Assembly: GCA_025453505.1 (NCBI GenBank)
Contig: JALOQG010000053.1
Span: 1 to 10,922 of the forward strand
Origin: Myxococcota bacterium
GTDB lineage: Bacteria > Myxococcota_A > UBA9160 > PR03
Length of the DNA: 10,922 nucleotides
Direction of reading: 5' to 3'
Under the pieces are notes generated by a model. The model saw only the letters and a list, made by a program, of their open reading frames with translations. It searched no databases and was not told where the DNA came from. The translations under genes were made by a program, and so were the position numbers. The first letter of the stretch is position 1. Each line of letters opens with the position of its first letter. Below, piece by piece: positions 1 through 6,855 of the stretch.

Positions 1-1315
1 CGAAGGTCAGCGCTGGCAGGCCCCGCAGACCGGCCCACAGTTGCGCGGGCGTCTCGAAACGCGCGTCGAGCGAACTCAGCACCGCGCCCTCGTCGCCGAA
101 GTAGAGCACGTGGCGGTGTCCGTGCAGCCAACTCGTCCATTCGAAGCCGAGCAGCGCGACGAAGCGGCCCGCGGCATCGGCGCGCGCGGCCGCGTCGCGG
201 ATGATCCGCCAGCTCTCGGGCGTCGCGTCGAGCTTGTGCGGACCGCCGAAGTGGTCGTGATCGGTGAGCGCGGCGACGTCGAGTCCCGCGACGTCGCGCG
301 CGTAGCGGTAGTACGCGTCGGGCGATCCCGAGCCGTCGGAGAGGAACGAGTGGCCGTGCACGTCGCCCCACAGGATGCGCGGGGCATCCACCGCCACGCG
401 CAGCGGATTCGTCGTCGCATCGAGTCCATCCGCCGTGCGCACGGTGAGTCGGTGGACGCCGGGCGCCGCGGCGACGAGCGCGCCGCGCACGGTGCCGTCC
501 GACGCCTCGAAGCGCGTCGGGCCCTCGACGCCGGACGGCAAGGCGACGACCTCGACCGCGCCGACGAGCGGCGCGAGATTGCCGTATCGGTCGAGCGCCG
601 CGACGACGAGCGGGACGCTCTCGCCGGGACGCGCGGTGCTCGGCCAGTGCGCGACCAGCCGTTCGGCGGGACCTGCGAAGGTCTCGACCGCCGGCGACTC
701 CCCGATCGCGAAGGCGGCGCCGTCACCGTCGCCGTCGACGAGGATCCAGAACCGTTCGGTGTCGACCACGCGGTCCGCGCTCGAGGCGTACTCGAACTCG
801 ATGCGCTCGCCGGGCTCGAGCTGCCGGCCGCGCACCTCGACGCGGGCGCTGCGCAGCGGATGGCCGGGCAGCAGCGTCGTCGCGAGTTCGACGCCCGCGG
901 CCTCAGTTTGCGCTCCGACCCATCCGCCGGCCGACGCGGCACCGAGCTGGGGCAGGCTCCAACCGACACCCGCCGGGATCTGCATTTGCACCGAGCCGCC
1001 GATCGCGATGCCGGGCGCCGCAGCCTCGTAGACGATCTTCCACACGCCCGGCGTCTCGATCTCGACACGCGTGGGCCCGGCGATCCACGCGCGGCCGTGT
1101 CCGTCGGCGGGATCGCGACGCTGGTCGCGCAGCTCGATCAGCACCGCGGTGGTCTGCGGCGACGCGCTCGGCGAGAGCGTCGCGTCGGGATCCGTAGCGG
1201 CATCCCGCCACGCACGCGACGTGTGTTCCGTCTCGGTCGCGCCGTCGCGGCGCTCGCACGCCGTCGCAGCGAGGAGCCACGCCGACGCGAGCGTGGCCAC
1301 CGCGATCCTTCTCAC
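1..1315 (-). CDS. PHP-domain metallohydrolase lipoprotein (CehA/McbA-like), C-terminus cut off by window edge
   Basis: 438 residues are visible and the gene continues beyond position 1. The GTG start at 1315 overlaps the previous stop by four bases (GTGA). The N-terminus has a short hydrophobic stretch ending in Cys20 (LLAATAC), so it is probably an exported lipoprotein, though the lipobox is weak. Residues about 50-310 look like beta-sandwich modules with no motif I can name. The PHP domain begins near residue 314: WGDVHGHSFLSDG (Asp318, His320, His322, Asp327), then ALTDHDHF (Asp352, His353, Asp354), GFEW (Glu392) and HGHRH (398-402). These are the metal-ligand motifs of PHP phosphoesterase-like hydrolases such as CehA/McbA and DUF3604 proteins. 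The substrate cannot be told; family members hydrolyse phosphoesters or other esters. It is the last visible gene of the lipase operon. The family call is firm, the reaction unknown. Confidence 0.85.
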   Translation of the reverse strand, partial: MRRIAVATLASAWLLAATACERRDGATETEHTSRAWRDAATDPDATLSPSASPQTTAVLIELRDQRRDPADGHGRAWIAGPTRVEIETPGVWKIVYEAAAPGIAIGGSVQMQIPAGVGWSLPQLGAASAGGWVGAQTEAAGVELATTLLPGHPLRSARVEVRGRQLEPGERIEFEYASSADRVVDTERFWILVDGDGDGAAFAIGESPAVETFAGPAERLVAHWPSTARPGESVPLVVAALDRYGNLAPLVGAVEVVALPSGVEGPTRFEASDGTVRGALVAAAPGVHRLTVRTADGLDATTNPLRVAVDAPRILWGDVHGHSFLSDGSGSPDAYYRYARDVAGLDVAALTDHDHFGGPHKLDATPESWRIIRDAAARADAAGRFVALLGFEWTSWLHGHRHVLYFGDEGAVLSSLDARFETPAQLWAGLRGLPALTF

Positions 1316-1587
1316 GGTTCGCCGCCCGGTCCCCCGCCCGCGGCCTCGAAGCGCACCCGGTCGCCGGCGATCACGAAAGTGACCTCGCCGTCTCGCGCGA
1401 CGTACTTCCACGTCTCGATCGGACCGAGCTTCGAACGATCGTTCGGCGGACCGAGCGCGGCTTCGAGCTGCTGCTTCGTCTCGGCGCCTTCCGCCTTCGC
1501 GAGCAGCTCGTGCTTCGTCGGAGGACCGCAACCCGCCGCGCCGACGAGCAGCGCGGCGAGCGCGAATCCGAGCAGGGCGTGTTTCAC
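1312..1587 (-). CDS. Small BamE/SmpA-like lipoprotein
   Basis: 91 residues from a GTG start that overlaps the lipase stop by four bases (GTGA); its own stop overlaps the next gene's start in the same way, so translation is probably coupled along the operon. Residues 1-20 form a lipoprotein signal peptide (VKHALLGFALAALLVGAAGC, Cys20 as the lipidated residue). The mature part has the pattern 'KAEGAETKQQLEAALGPP...ETWKYV...VTFVIAGDRVRFE', which resembles the small alpha-beta fold of SmpA/BamE-like lipoproteins: a 'K..v...LGpP' helix followed by a W-Y strand and a beta hairpin. The resemblance is by pattern only. Lying directly after a secreted lipase it could assist envelope passage, but it is not a lipase foldase (Lif), which is far longer. 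Confident as a gene, moderate on the fold. Confidence 0.75.
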   Translation of the reverse strand: MKHALLGFALAALLVGAAGCGPPTKHELLAKAEGAETKQQLEAALGPPNDRSKLGPIETWKYVARDGEVTFVIAGDRVRFEAAGGGPGGEP

Positions 1588-2543
1588 AGGCCGGCGTTCT
1601 TGAGCCGGTTCGCGTGCGCGCGGAACACGGTCTTCGGGTTCGACTCGAAGATCGAGACGAGGCCGAGGATCTGGTTCACCTCGTCGAGGTGGTTCATGAA
1701 GTAGTCGTCGCGGATCACGGAGCCGAAGCGCGACGAGCAGCGATCGACGAGGCCGTCGTTCGCCTGGTCGTAGAACAGCGACGTGACGCCGAGGCCCGGG
1801 TCGAGCAGGTCGAGCGCGTTGGTCAGCACGCCCGTGCCGCTCCAGGAGTAGTTCCGGATGCCGTTCACGACGGCCGCGCCCGAGCCGCACGACGTGGTCG
1901 GCACGCCGGCGGGATACTGCGCGTTGTAGGTCGCCATCGATGCGGTCGTGAGGCTCTGCAGCGCGGCGACGGCGTCGTTCGGCGCGCTCGTGCCGGTCAG
2001 CAGCTCGAGCGCGAACTCGAGGAACGAGCCGAGCCCCGAGAGTACGGCCTGCGTGAAGCCACCACCGCTGTATCCGGCGGCGAGGAAGTCGGCGAGATCG
2101 GCGCCCTTGTGCGGCGAGCCGACCGTCGTCACCGACGCGACGAGATCCGGCCGCGTCGCCGCGACGTAGCGGATGTCGAGACCGCCCTGGCTGTGGCCGA
2201 TCAGGTTGACCTTCGTCTTGCCCGTGACGGCGAGGATCGTCTCGATCTGGTCGATCAGCTGCTCGCCGCGCGCCTGCGGCGTGTTGAGCGGCGAGACCTG
2301 GGTGACGAACACGTTCGCGCCGCCGTCCTCGAGCGCGTTCTCGATGCCGAACCAGTAGTCGAGGATGCCGAGATACTCCTCGGATCCGGCCAGACCGTGC
2401 GCCAGCACGATCGGATGCTTCGTCTTCGTGTAGGAGCAGTTGAAGAGACAGAACGCGGCGGCGGGCTGCGCCGCCGCGACCCCGAAGAGCGCGACGACGG
2501 CGATGCACAGGCTGCGAAGCGACCGGCGGAACGAACGACGCAT
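1584..2543 (-). CDS. Secreted family I.1/I.2-type triacylglycerol lipase
   Basis: 319 residues, an alpha/beta-hydrolase closely patterned on Pseudomonas/Burkholderia lipases. I chose the ATG at 2543 because a strong purine-rich ribosome site lies 7 bases upstream; an in-frame ATG at 2573 has no such site. Residues 1-30 are a signal peptide (Arg-rich start, hydrophobic core, PAAA cleavage region). The oxyanion motif VLAHG is at 46-50 and the nucleophile elbow GHSQGG has Ser118. Asp263 (NDGLV) and His285 (MNHLDEVNQ) complete the triad. Cys219 and Cys269 match the family's conserved disulfide. Asp287 and Gln291 match its calcium ligands. Spacing from Asp263 to Cys269, His285 and Gln291 is the same as in P. 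aeruginosa LipA. It should hydrolyse long-chain acylglycerols outside the cytoplasm. No foldase gene is visible nearby. First gene of a three-gene overlapping operon. Confidence 0.95.
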   Translation of the reverse strand: MRRSFRRSLRSLCIAVVALFGVAAAQPAAAFCLFNCSYTKTKHPIVLAHGLAGSEEYLGILDYWFGIENALEDGGANVFVTQVSPLNTPQARGEQLIDQIETILAVTGKTKVNLIGHSQGGLDIRYVAATRPDLVASVTTVGSPHKGADLADFLAAGYSGGGFTQAVLSGLGSFLEFALELLTGTSAPNDAVAALQSLTTASMATYNAQYPAGVPTTSCGSGAAVVNGIRNYSWSGTGVLTNALDLLDPGLGVTSLFYDQANDGLVDRCSSRFGSVIRDDYFMNHLDEVNQILGLVSIFESNPKTVFRAHANRLKNAGL

Positions 2544-2550
2544 CGGATTT

Positions 2551-2558
2551 CCCCTCTC
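2551..2558 (-). promoter_or_regulatory. Ribosome binding site deciding the lipase start
   Basis: GAGAGGGG on the minus strand, 7 bases before the ATG at 2543. It supports that start over the in-frame ATG at 2573, and it leaves a signal peptide of normal length. Confidence 0.7.
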
Positions 2559-2638
2559 CCAAGGACGGCCCACGACGGGCGCGCGGGATTAGATCACGGG
2601 GCTCCGGACGGGAAAAGATAAAACGATGCCGCGTCGCG

Positions 2639-2902
2639 TCAGCGGCGGCGCAGGATCGCCAGCGTCGCGATCGCTGCGAACGCGAGCGCCACGGCGTCGG
2701 GTTCGGGCACGAATGCGCCGCGCCGGTACACGACGCCGAGATCGGCGTCGAAGATCCACGCGAACGAATCGCCCTGCGGCGTGAGCCGATCGGGTGCGAC
2801 GGCCTGCGCTTCGAGTGAGTAGCCGGTGAGTTCTTCGGGGAAGAGGAACGGATCCGGGATCGAGAAGATCACCAGCGAGTCGTCGCCGTTGTAGCCCGGC
2901 AC
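2639..2902 (-). CDS. PEP-CTERM sorting-signal protein, C-terminal part of a probably frameshifted gene
   Basis: This 87-residue frame (possible GTG start at 2902) ends in a textbook PEP-CTERM tail: FVPEP (64-68), a hydrophobic segment (70-84) and a final RRR. Such tails are recognised and processed by an exosortase in exopolysaccharide-producing Gram-negative bacteria. The 65 residues before the tail are polar with no family I recognise. There is no signal peptide in this frame, which a sorted protein needs. A likely true start is the ATG at 2976 in another frame. One extra C in the run of five (2912-2916) would join the two frames into a 112-residue protein. Even then the hydrophobic core (ALVVLALL) is short, so an internal deletion is also possible. 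Either a decayed gene, a homopolymer error or, less likely, -1 programmed slippage. Confidence 0.6.
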   Translation of the reverse strand: MPGYNGDDSLVIFSIPDPFLFPEELTGYSLEAQAVAPDRLTPQGDSFAWIFDADLGVVYRRGAFVPEPDAVALAFAAIATLAILRRR

Positions 2903-2976
2903 GCCGAACGCGGGGGATTCGGGCGCTCCTCGAGCAGCGCGAGGACGACGAGCGCCCGTGCGCTCCTCTCCCTCAT
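2869..2976 (-). pseudogene. Short frame with the likely start of the PEP-CTERM gene
   Basis: The ATG at 2976 overlaps the stop of the upstream propeptide-like gene (ATGA), the usual sign of translational coupling. It opens with MRERSARALVVLALL, which looks like the basic start and part of the hydrophobic core of a signal peptide. It then leaves the coding frame of the PEP-CTERM protein and stops after 35 codons. The frame switch can be placed at the C5 run (2912-2916 on the minus strand). I read it as the 5' piece of the same gene rather than an independent peptide. Confidence 0.45.
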
Positions 2977-3695
2977 GGCGCCGCGCGCTGCTGCTTCCGC
3001 GCGAGCGGCTGCTTGCGCAGCACGGCGCCGTCCTGCGCGTCGAGGATCACTTCGCTGCCGTCGAGGCGATCCGCCGGCGGCGCGACCCGCCACGCGAGCC
3101 GCGGCTCGCTCGCGCCTTCGGCGAAGACGACCGCGTCCACCGCGCACGCGTCGCACGGAGCGCCCGTCTCGCGCGCCGCGATCGCGCGCGCGTCCGCTTC
3201 GGAAAGCTTCGGCGTCGTCTCGAAACCTTTCGGCGTCGGCACGTAGACGCCGTTGGCCATCGCGACGCGGCGGCTGCGATCGAGGTGCACGTTGAGGTTG
3301 GCGCCGGGAATCGGATACGCGCCGATGCGCTGCTCGAAGCGGACGTGCGTCGTGCCGAAGCGATCGAGGTCGACGCGCACGAGCGAGAGCTCCGAGCGCG
3401 GGTCGTCGAGCCGGAACAGCTCCGCGTAGTGCTGGAGGTAGGCGCGCGCGACGCCCTCCGCGTCGCCGGCGCGGCGCGCCGCCGAGAACGCGGGATCGGC
3501 CTCGAGTTCCGCCGAGAGATCCGGCCCGCGCAGGAAGCGGACGGTCTGGTTCTCGGGGTCCGGCTTCAGGACGGCGCCTTCGGTCAGCTTTGCCTCGACG
3601 CGCTTCGGGCCGTCGTCCCGGGCTCCGGCGCAACCGGGCGCCGCCGCGGCCAGGAAGCAACCGAGCGCGAGCACGATCGGAATGGGCGTTCTCAC
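2973..3695 (-). CDS. Stand-alone FTP-PepSY (protease propeptide-like) lipoprotein
   Basis: 240 residues. The GTG at 3695 is chosen because it directly precedes a signal peptide; the frame stays open further upstream, but that part is Arg-rich and lacks coding character. Residues 2-22 are hydrophobic and end in AAAPGC, so lipidation at Cys22 is plausible. Residues about 83-155 fit the FTP (fungalysin/thermolysin propeptide) domain: a helix (ARAYLQHYAELFRL), then HVRFEQRIGAYPIPGANLNVHLD, then MANGVYVP. Residues about 163-228 fit a PepSY domain (LSEADARAIAARETG ... LAWRV ... VILDAQDGAVL). In M4 and M36 metalloproteases these two domains fold and inhibit the enzyme and are followed by a catalytic domain with HExxH. 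Here the protein simply stops, and no HExxH frame follows. It may be a free protease inhibitor or chaperone, or the remnant of a lost protease. Confidence 0.75.
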   Translation of the reverse strand: MRTPIPIVLALGCFLAAAAPGCAGARDDGPKRVEAKLTEGAVLKPDPENQTVRFLRGPDLSAELEADPAFSAARRAGDAEGVARAYLQHYAELFRLDDPRSELSLVRVDLDRFGTTHVRFEQRIGAYPIPGANLNVHLDRSRRVAMANGVYVPTPKGFETTPKLSEADARAIAARETGAPCDACAVDAVVFAEGASEPRLAWRVAPPADRLDGSEVILDAQDGAVLRKQPLARKQQRAAP

Positions 3696-3911
3696 GCGCC
3701 CGACGATAACGCCCCGCCCCGAGCGGCGGCCCCGTCTGCCGTCCCGAAATCCAGGAGCCCGCCGATCCGGCTGGCTGCCCACGAATGAAAACCCGCGCCT
3801 GGCGGGGGGCCAGGCGCGGGACACGCGAGAAGAAGAAGTGGGTAAGGACAAGTTACGGAACGTGGCATGACGCCGACATGAAAGATGGTCACCTGGGAAG
3901 GAACCGGCGCT
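3696..3911. other. Intergenic region around the SGNH terminator
   Basis: 216 bases. Apart from the terminator (3784-3820), the stretch 3821-3911 is the 3' untranslated end of the SGNH transcript, and 3696-3783 should hold the promoter of the propeptide-like gene. I see no clear -35/-10 pair or strong ribosome site before the GTG at 3695. Confidence 0.4.
3784..3820 (-). terminator. Intrinsic terminator after the SGNH-like gene
   Basis: Perfect 12-bp inverted repeat, cccgcgcctggc (3792-3803) and gccaggcgcggg (3809-3820), with a 5-base loop. On the minus strand it is followed by TTTTCATT (3791-3784). No T-tract follows on the plus strand, so it serves minus-strand transcription. It lies about 90 bases past the stop at 3912 and about 90 bases ahead of the next start (3695), separating the two genes' transcripts. 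Confidence 0.85.
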
Positions 3912-5330
3912 TCAAAGCCCGAGCGCCGTAGCGATCCGTTCGGCCGCGACCGCGTGCCCGGCCTCCGTCCAGTGCGGGTCGTAGGTGAAATAGGCGGGGA
4001 CCCCGCGCGCGACTGCCGCGCGCAGGACCTCCGTCGTGCTGACGAACGCGATCTCGCGGGCCGCGCACCAGTCGCGCAGCGTGCTCTCCTGGACGTCGAG
4101 CCGCTCCAGCAGGTGTTGCCGAAACCCATCGACGGGCGGGAGCGGGCGCGCGTGGTCGCGAAAGGCCGCGAACGCCCGCAGCGCCTCGTCGGAGACCTCG
4201 GGGCCGAGCAGCGGCAGGATCACGTGGGGCTTGACCGGCGCATACGCGACGACGAGCCGCACGCCGCGGGCGCGGGTCACGGCCGCGAGTTCGGCCAGCA
4301 CGGCTTCGTTGCTCGTCCACTCCGGCGCCGCGCGGAAGGCCGCGGGATCCCAGTCGAGCCGCATCAGGTGCTTGGGCTCGAAGGCGTACGCGTGTCCGGC
4401 GACGCGCGGGGGCATCCAATCGAGTCCGACGTGCGCCGGCGGCGGCCACCCTGCACCGATCGGCGCGAGCCACTGGATCAGCGCCTGCTGCGCGCGCGCG
4501 CGCAGCGCCGAAGCATCCCCGGAGTGCGGTTCCTGCGCCGCGGCGCGCGGCTTCGCGAGCGGCTTCCAGTCGTTGCCCTCGTAGACGAGGACGACGAGCG
4601 TTGCGGCGCCCGCGTCGAGACCGAACGCCGCCCAGTTGTTCAGGTACTCGCGCAGCGAGAGACCCGACACCGCCGTGTTGTAGACGCGCAGACCGGTGCG
4701 CTCCGAGAGGCGGCGCCACCACGTCTCGTCGTCCGAGACCATCGATCCTTCGGTGAAGGAATCGCCGGTCACGACGACGTCGTAGCGCCCGGCGCGCGGC
4801 GGATTGCGCAGGCCGCGATCGTCGGTCGAGAGGACGATCTGCCGCGACGGCTGTCCGTCGCTGCGTCGCGCATACGAGCGTCCGGGCGCCGGCCGGTCCT
4901 CGCGCGACACCTCCCAGCGCAGCCCGGGCTGTCGCGTCAGCACGCGGCCCGTGAGTCGCTCGCGCAGTTCCGGATCCGCGACGGCGCGCGCGACCGGCGT
5001 GGCGACGTAGCGCGGCGCCACGAGTTCCTGCGCGACGCCCGCGATCGCGACGACGCCCGCCGCGGTCGCAGCGATGGCGAGCGCCGCGAGCCGCGCGTTC
5101 TCCGCCAGCGATCGGCGCCCGATCGAGAGCACGGCCGCGAGTCCGAGCACGAGCGTGGCGAGCGCGAGCGCCGTGAAATGCGCGACGCCGTAGCGGCCGA
5201 GCAGGAGCGTCTCCTGGCGGGCGATCAGCGCCGGCACGGGACCGGGAATCGCCCACGCGATGCCGATCGCCGCGACGAGCGCGAGCGCGGCGAGGCGCCG
5301 CTTGCGGCGGATGCGCGGGCGGTCCTGCAC
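3912..5330 (-). CDS. Membrane-anchored SGNH-hydrolase-like protein (possible acyl esterase or O-acetyltransferase)
   Basis: 472 residues from the GTG at 5330, which avoids overlap with the divergent gene at 5398 and leaves a short basic N-terminus. Three likely membrane spans lie at about 13-31, 50-70 and 80-100. A soluble SGNH domain follows, with the family blocks in order: VVVTGDSFTEG (Ser191, block I), NTAVSG (Gly223, block II), VLVYEGND (Asn253, block III) and YDPHWTEAGH (Asp451 and His453, block V). All four namesake residues are present, so it should be catalytically competent. The layout resembles AlgX/DHHW-type SGNH proteins that acylate or deacylate cell-surface polysaccharides, but nothing fixes the substrate. 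It is transcribed alone, with its own terminator. Its divergent neighbour is a lipid-linked-sugar glycosyltransferase, which fits an envelope glycan role (inference). Confidence 0.85.
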   Translation of the reverse strand: MQDRPRIRRKRRLAALALVAAIGIAWAIPGPVPALIARQETLLLGRYGVAHFTALALATLVLGLAAVLSIGRRSLAENARLAALAIAATAAGVVAIAGVAQELVAPRYVATPVARAVADPELRERLTGRVLTRQPGLRWEVSREDRPAPGRSYARRSDGQPSRQIVLSTDDRGLRNPPRAGRYDVVVTGDSFTEGSMVSDDETWWRRLSERTGLRVYNTAVSGLSLREYLNNWAAFGLDAGAATLVVLVYEGNDWKPLAKPRAAAQEPHSGDASALRARAQQALIQWLAPIGAGWPPPAHVGLDWMPPRVAGHAYAFEPKHLMRLDWDPAAFRAAPEWTSNEAVLAELAAVTRARGVRLVVAYAPVKPHVILPLLGPEVSDEALRAFAAFRDHARPLPPVDGFRQHLLERLDVQESTLRDWCAAREIAFVSTTEVLRAAVARGVPAYFTYDPHWTEAGHAVAAERIATALGL

Positions 5331-5397
5331 GCGGCGAGAGGTAGCAGGCCGCACGAGCGCAGTGGAGCGCGCGCAGCGATTGCGCAACCGTCGGCGC
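5331..5397. other. Short divergent intergenic region
   Basis: 67 bases between two divergent GTG starts must hold both 5' control regions. I see no convincing -35/-10 pair or strong ribosome site on either strand; the only regularity is a short TTGCGCAA palindrome. Both starts rest on the open frame and membrane topology rather than on a Shine-Dalgarno signal. Confidence 0.4.
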
Positions 5398-6849
5398 GTG
5401 AGCGCGGCGTCCCAGCTCTCGTCGTCTCCGCGTGCGCGGACGCTGGTGCTGATCGCGGCGGCCGTGCTCGCGTTCGTGCGGCTCGGCACGACCGATCTGA
5501 TCCCGCCCGACGAACCGCGCTATGCGCTCGTCGCCGAGGAGCTGCGCGCGGGGGAGCAAGGCTGGCGCGGCCTCGTGCTGCCGCACCTGCATGGCGAGGC
5601 CTACACGCAGAAGCCTCCCCTCTTCTTCTGGCTCGCCGCGCTGGCGGGCGCTCCGGGCGGTCGCGTGGACGAAGTCGCGGCGCGTCTTCCGTCCGCGCTC
5701 GCGGGCGTCGCGACCGTCGCCGTGACGCTGGCGCTCGGCACGCTGCTCTTCGGTCGCGGCACCGGCACGCTGGCCGGAGCGCTGCTCGTCACCACCTTCG
5801 ACTGGAGCCATCGCGCGCGCACCGCGCAGCTCGACACGCTGCTCGCGCTCTTCGAGACGCTCGCGATCCTCGCGTTCTGGCGCATCGAGAGCCTGCGCAT
5901 GCGGGGCGCGCCCGTGTCGCGGACCGCCGTCGCGTGGCTGCACGCCGCGCTCGGTCTCGCGGTGCTGACGAAGGGACCCGTCGGCTTCGCGGTGCCGCTG
6001 CTCGCGATATTCGCGTGGCTCGCGTGGGAACGCCGGCTGCGCGATCTCGCAACGCTGTGTCCGCCGTGGGCGTTCGCGCTCTCGATCGGACCGGCGCTCG
6101 CGTGGATCGCGGCGGCGACGGCGCTCGCACCGGCGGGCTTCTTCGACGTCGCGATCGTGGACAATCTCTTTGGCCGTGCCCTGCGCGGCACCGCACACGC
6201 GCGCCCGTTCGGGTTCTATCTCGAGAAGTTCCCGATCGACCTCCTGCCCTGGCTCCTCGTGCTGCCCGTGACGCTCGCGATCGGCCGCCGTGCCCTGCAC
6301 GATCCTGCGGAGGGCAGCAGCTGGCGCTTTCTCGTCGCGTGGATCGCGACGACGCTGCTGCTCTTCTCCGCGATCAGCGGCAAACGCGTCCGCTACCTGT
6401 TGCCGATCGAGCCCGCCTTCGCGCTGCTCTTCGCCGCCACGCTCACGCGCGCGCTCGGCGCGCGCGGCCTGCGCCGGATCGGGATCGCGGCGGGCGTCGT
6501 GTGGCTCGGGCAGCTCGTCGTCCACGGCGCCGTGCTGCCGGCGTACGACGCGCGCCGCTCGGCCCGCCCGCTCGCCGAGGCCGTCGTGCGCGTGGCCGGA
6601 CCCGACGGGGCGCCGGTCGGGCTGTATCGCGCCGCCGAGGTCGCCACGTCGGTCGCGTACTACGGCCCGTCGAACGTGCAGCCGTTCCGCGCCACGGAGC
6701 AGCTCGCTGCGTTCCTCGCCGGCGAAGCAGAGGTGCTGGTGTTCGAGTCGACGCGCCTCGCGGAGATCGAGCGGCGCGCCGCCTTCGAGATCCGCGAGCG
6801 CGTCGCGATCGGCGATCAGGAGTGGATCGTCGCCACGATCCGGCGCTGA
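5398..6849 (+). CDS. ArnT-like glycosyltransferase (GT39/GT83 type), integral membrane
   Basis: 483 residues from the GTG at 5398, ahead of the first membrane span (TLVLIAAAVLAFVRL). The acidic first-loop motif PPDEPRYALVAEE has Asp38 and Glu39, matching the catalytic loop of ArnT/PMT enzymes, and HGEAYTQKPPLFFWL (K72-PP) is the second signature. Many hydrophobic spans follow. VLTKGPVGFAVPL and, later, SGKRVRYLLPIEPAFALL are conserved landmarks of the family. The last 100 or so residues are soluble and end in EWIVATIRR. Members move a sugar from a polyprenyl-phosphate carrier to lipid A, protein or another envelope acceptor on the periplasmic side. Donor and acceptor are not readable here. 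It converges on the methyltransferase gene with only 6 bases between stops, and no terminator fits in between. Confidence 0.9.
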   Translation: MSAASQLSSSPRARTLVLIAAAVLAFVRLGTTDLIPPDEPRYALVAEELRAGEQGWRGLVLPHLHGEAYTQKPPLFFWLAALAGAPGGRVDEVAARLPSALAGVATVAVTLALGTLLFGRGTGTLAGALLVTTFDWSHRARTAQLDTLLALFETLAILAFWRIESLRMRGAPVSRTAVAWLHAALGLAVLTKGPVGFAVPLLAIFAWLAWERRLRDLATLCPPWAFALSIGPALAWIAAATALAPAGFFDVAIVDNLFGRALRGTAHARPFGFYLEKFPIDLLPWLLVLPVTLAIGRRALHDPAEGSSWRFLVAWIATTLLLFSAISGKRVRYLLPIEPAFALLFAATLTRALGARGLRRIGIAAGVVWLGQLVVHGAVLPAYDARRSARPLAEAVVRVAGPDGAPVGLYRAAEVATSVAYYGPSNVQPFRATEQLAAFLAGEAEVLVFESTRLAEIERRAAFEIRERVAIGDQEWIVATIRR

Positions 6850-6855
6850 GCGCGA

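Noticed and set aside
2543..2573. Upstream ATG at 2573 as the lipase start
   Set aside because: It adds ten residues before the signal peptide and has no ribosome site, whereas the ATG at 2543 has a strong one at the right distance.
2574..2638. AT-rich stretch (ttttatcttttcc on the minus strand) as the lipase promoter or as a terminator after the PEP-CTERM gene
   Set aside because: It stands out in composition, but neither a proper -35/-10 spacing nor a stable hairpin before the T-run could be shown.
3784..3879. A second possible Leu-attenuator: a minus-strand frame with four consecutive Leu codons just before the 3792-3820 hairpin
   Set aside because: No competing antiterminator pairing was found, no promoter fits, the frame continues through the hairpin, and the hairpin has a good T-tract just after the SGNH gene. 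A plain terminator explains it.
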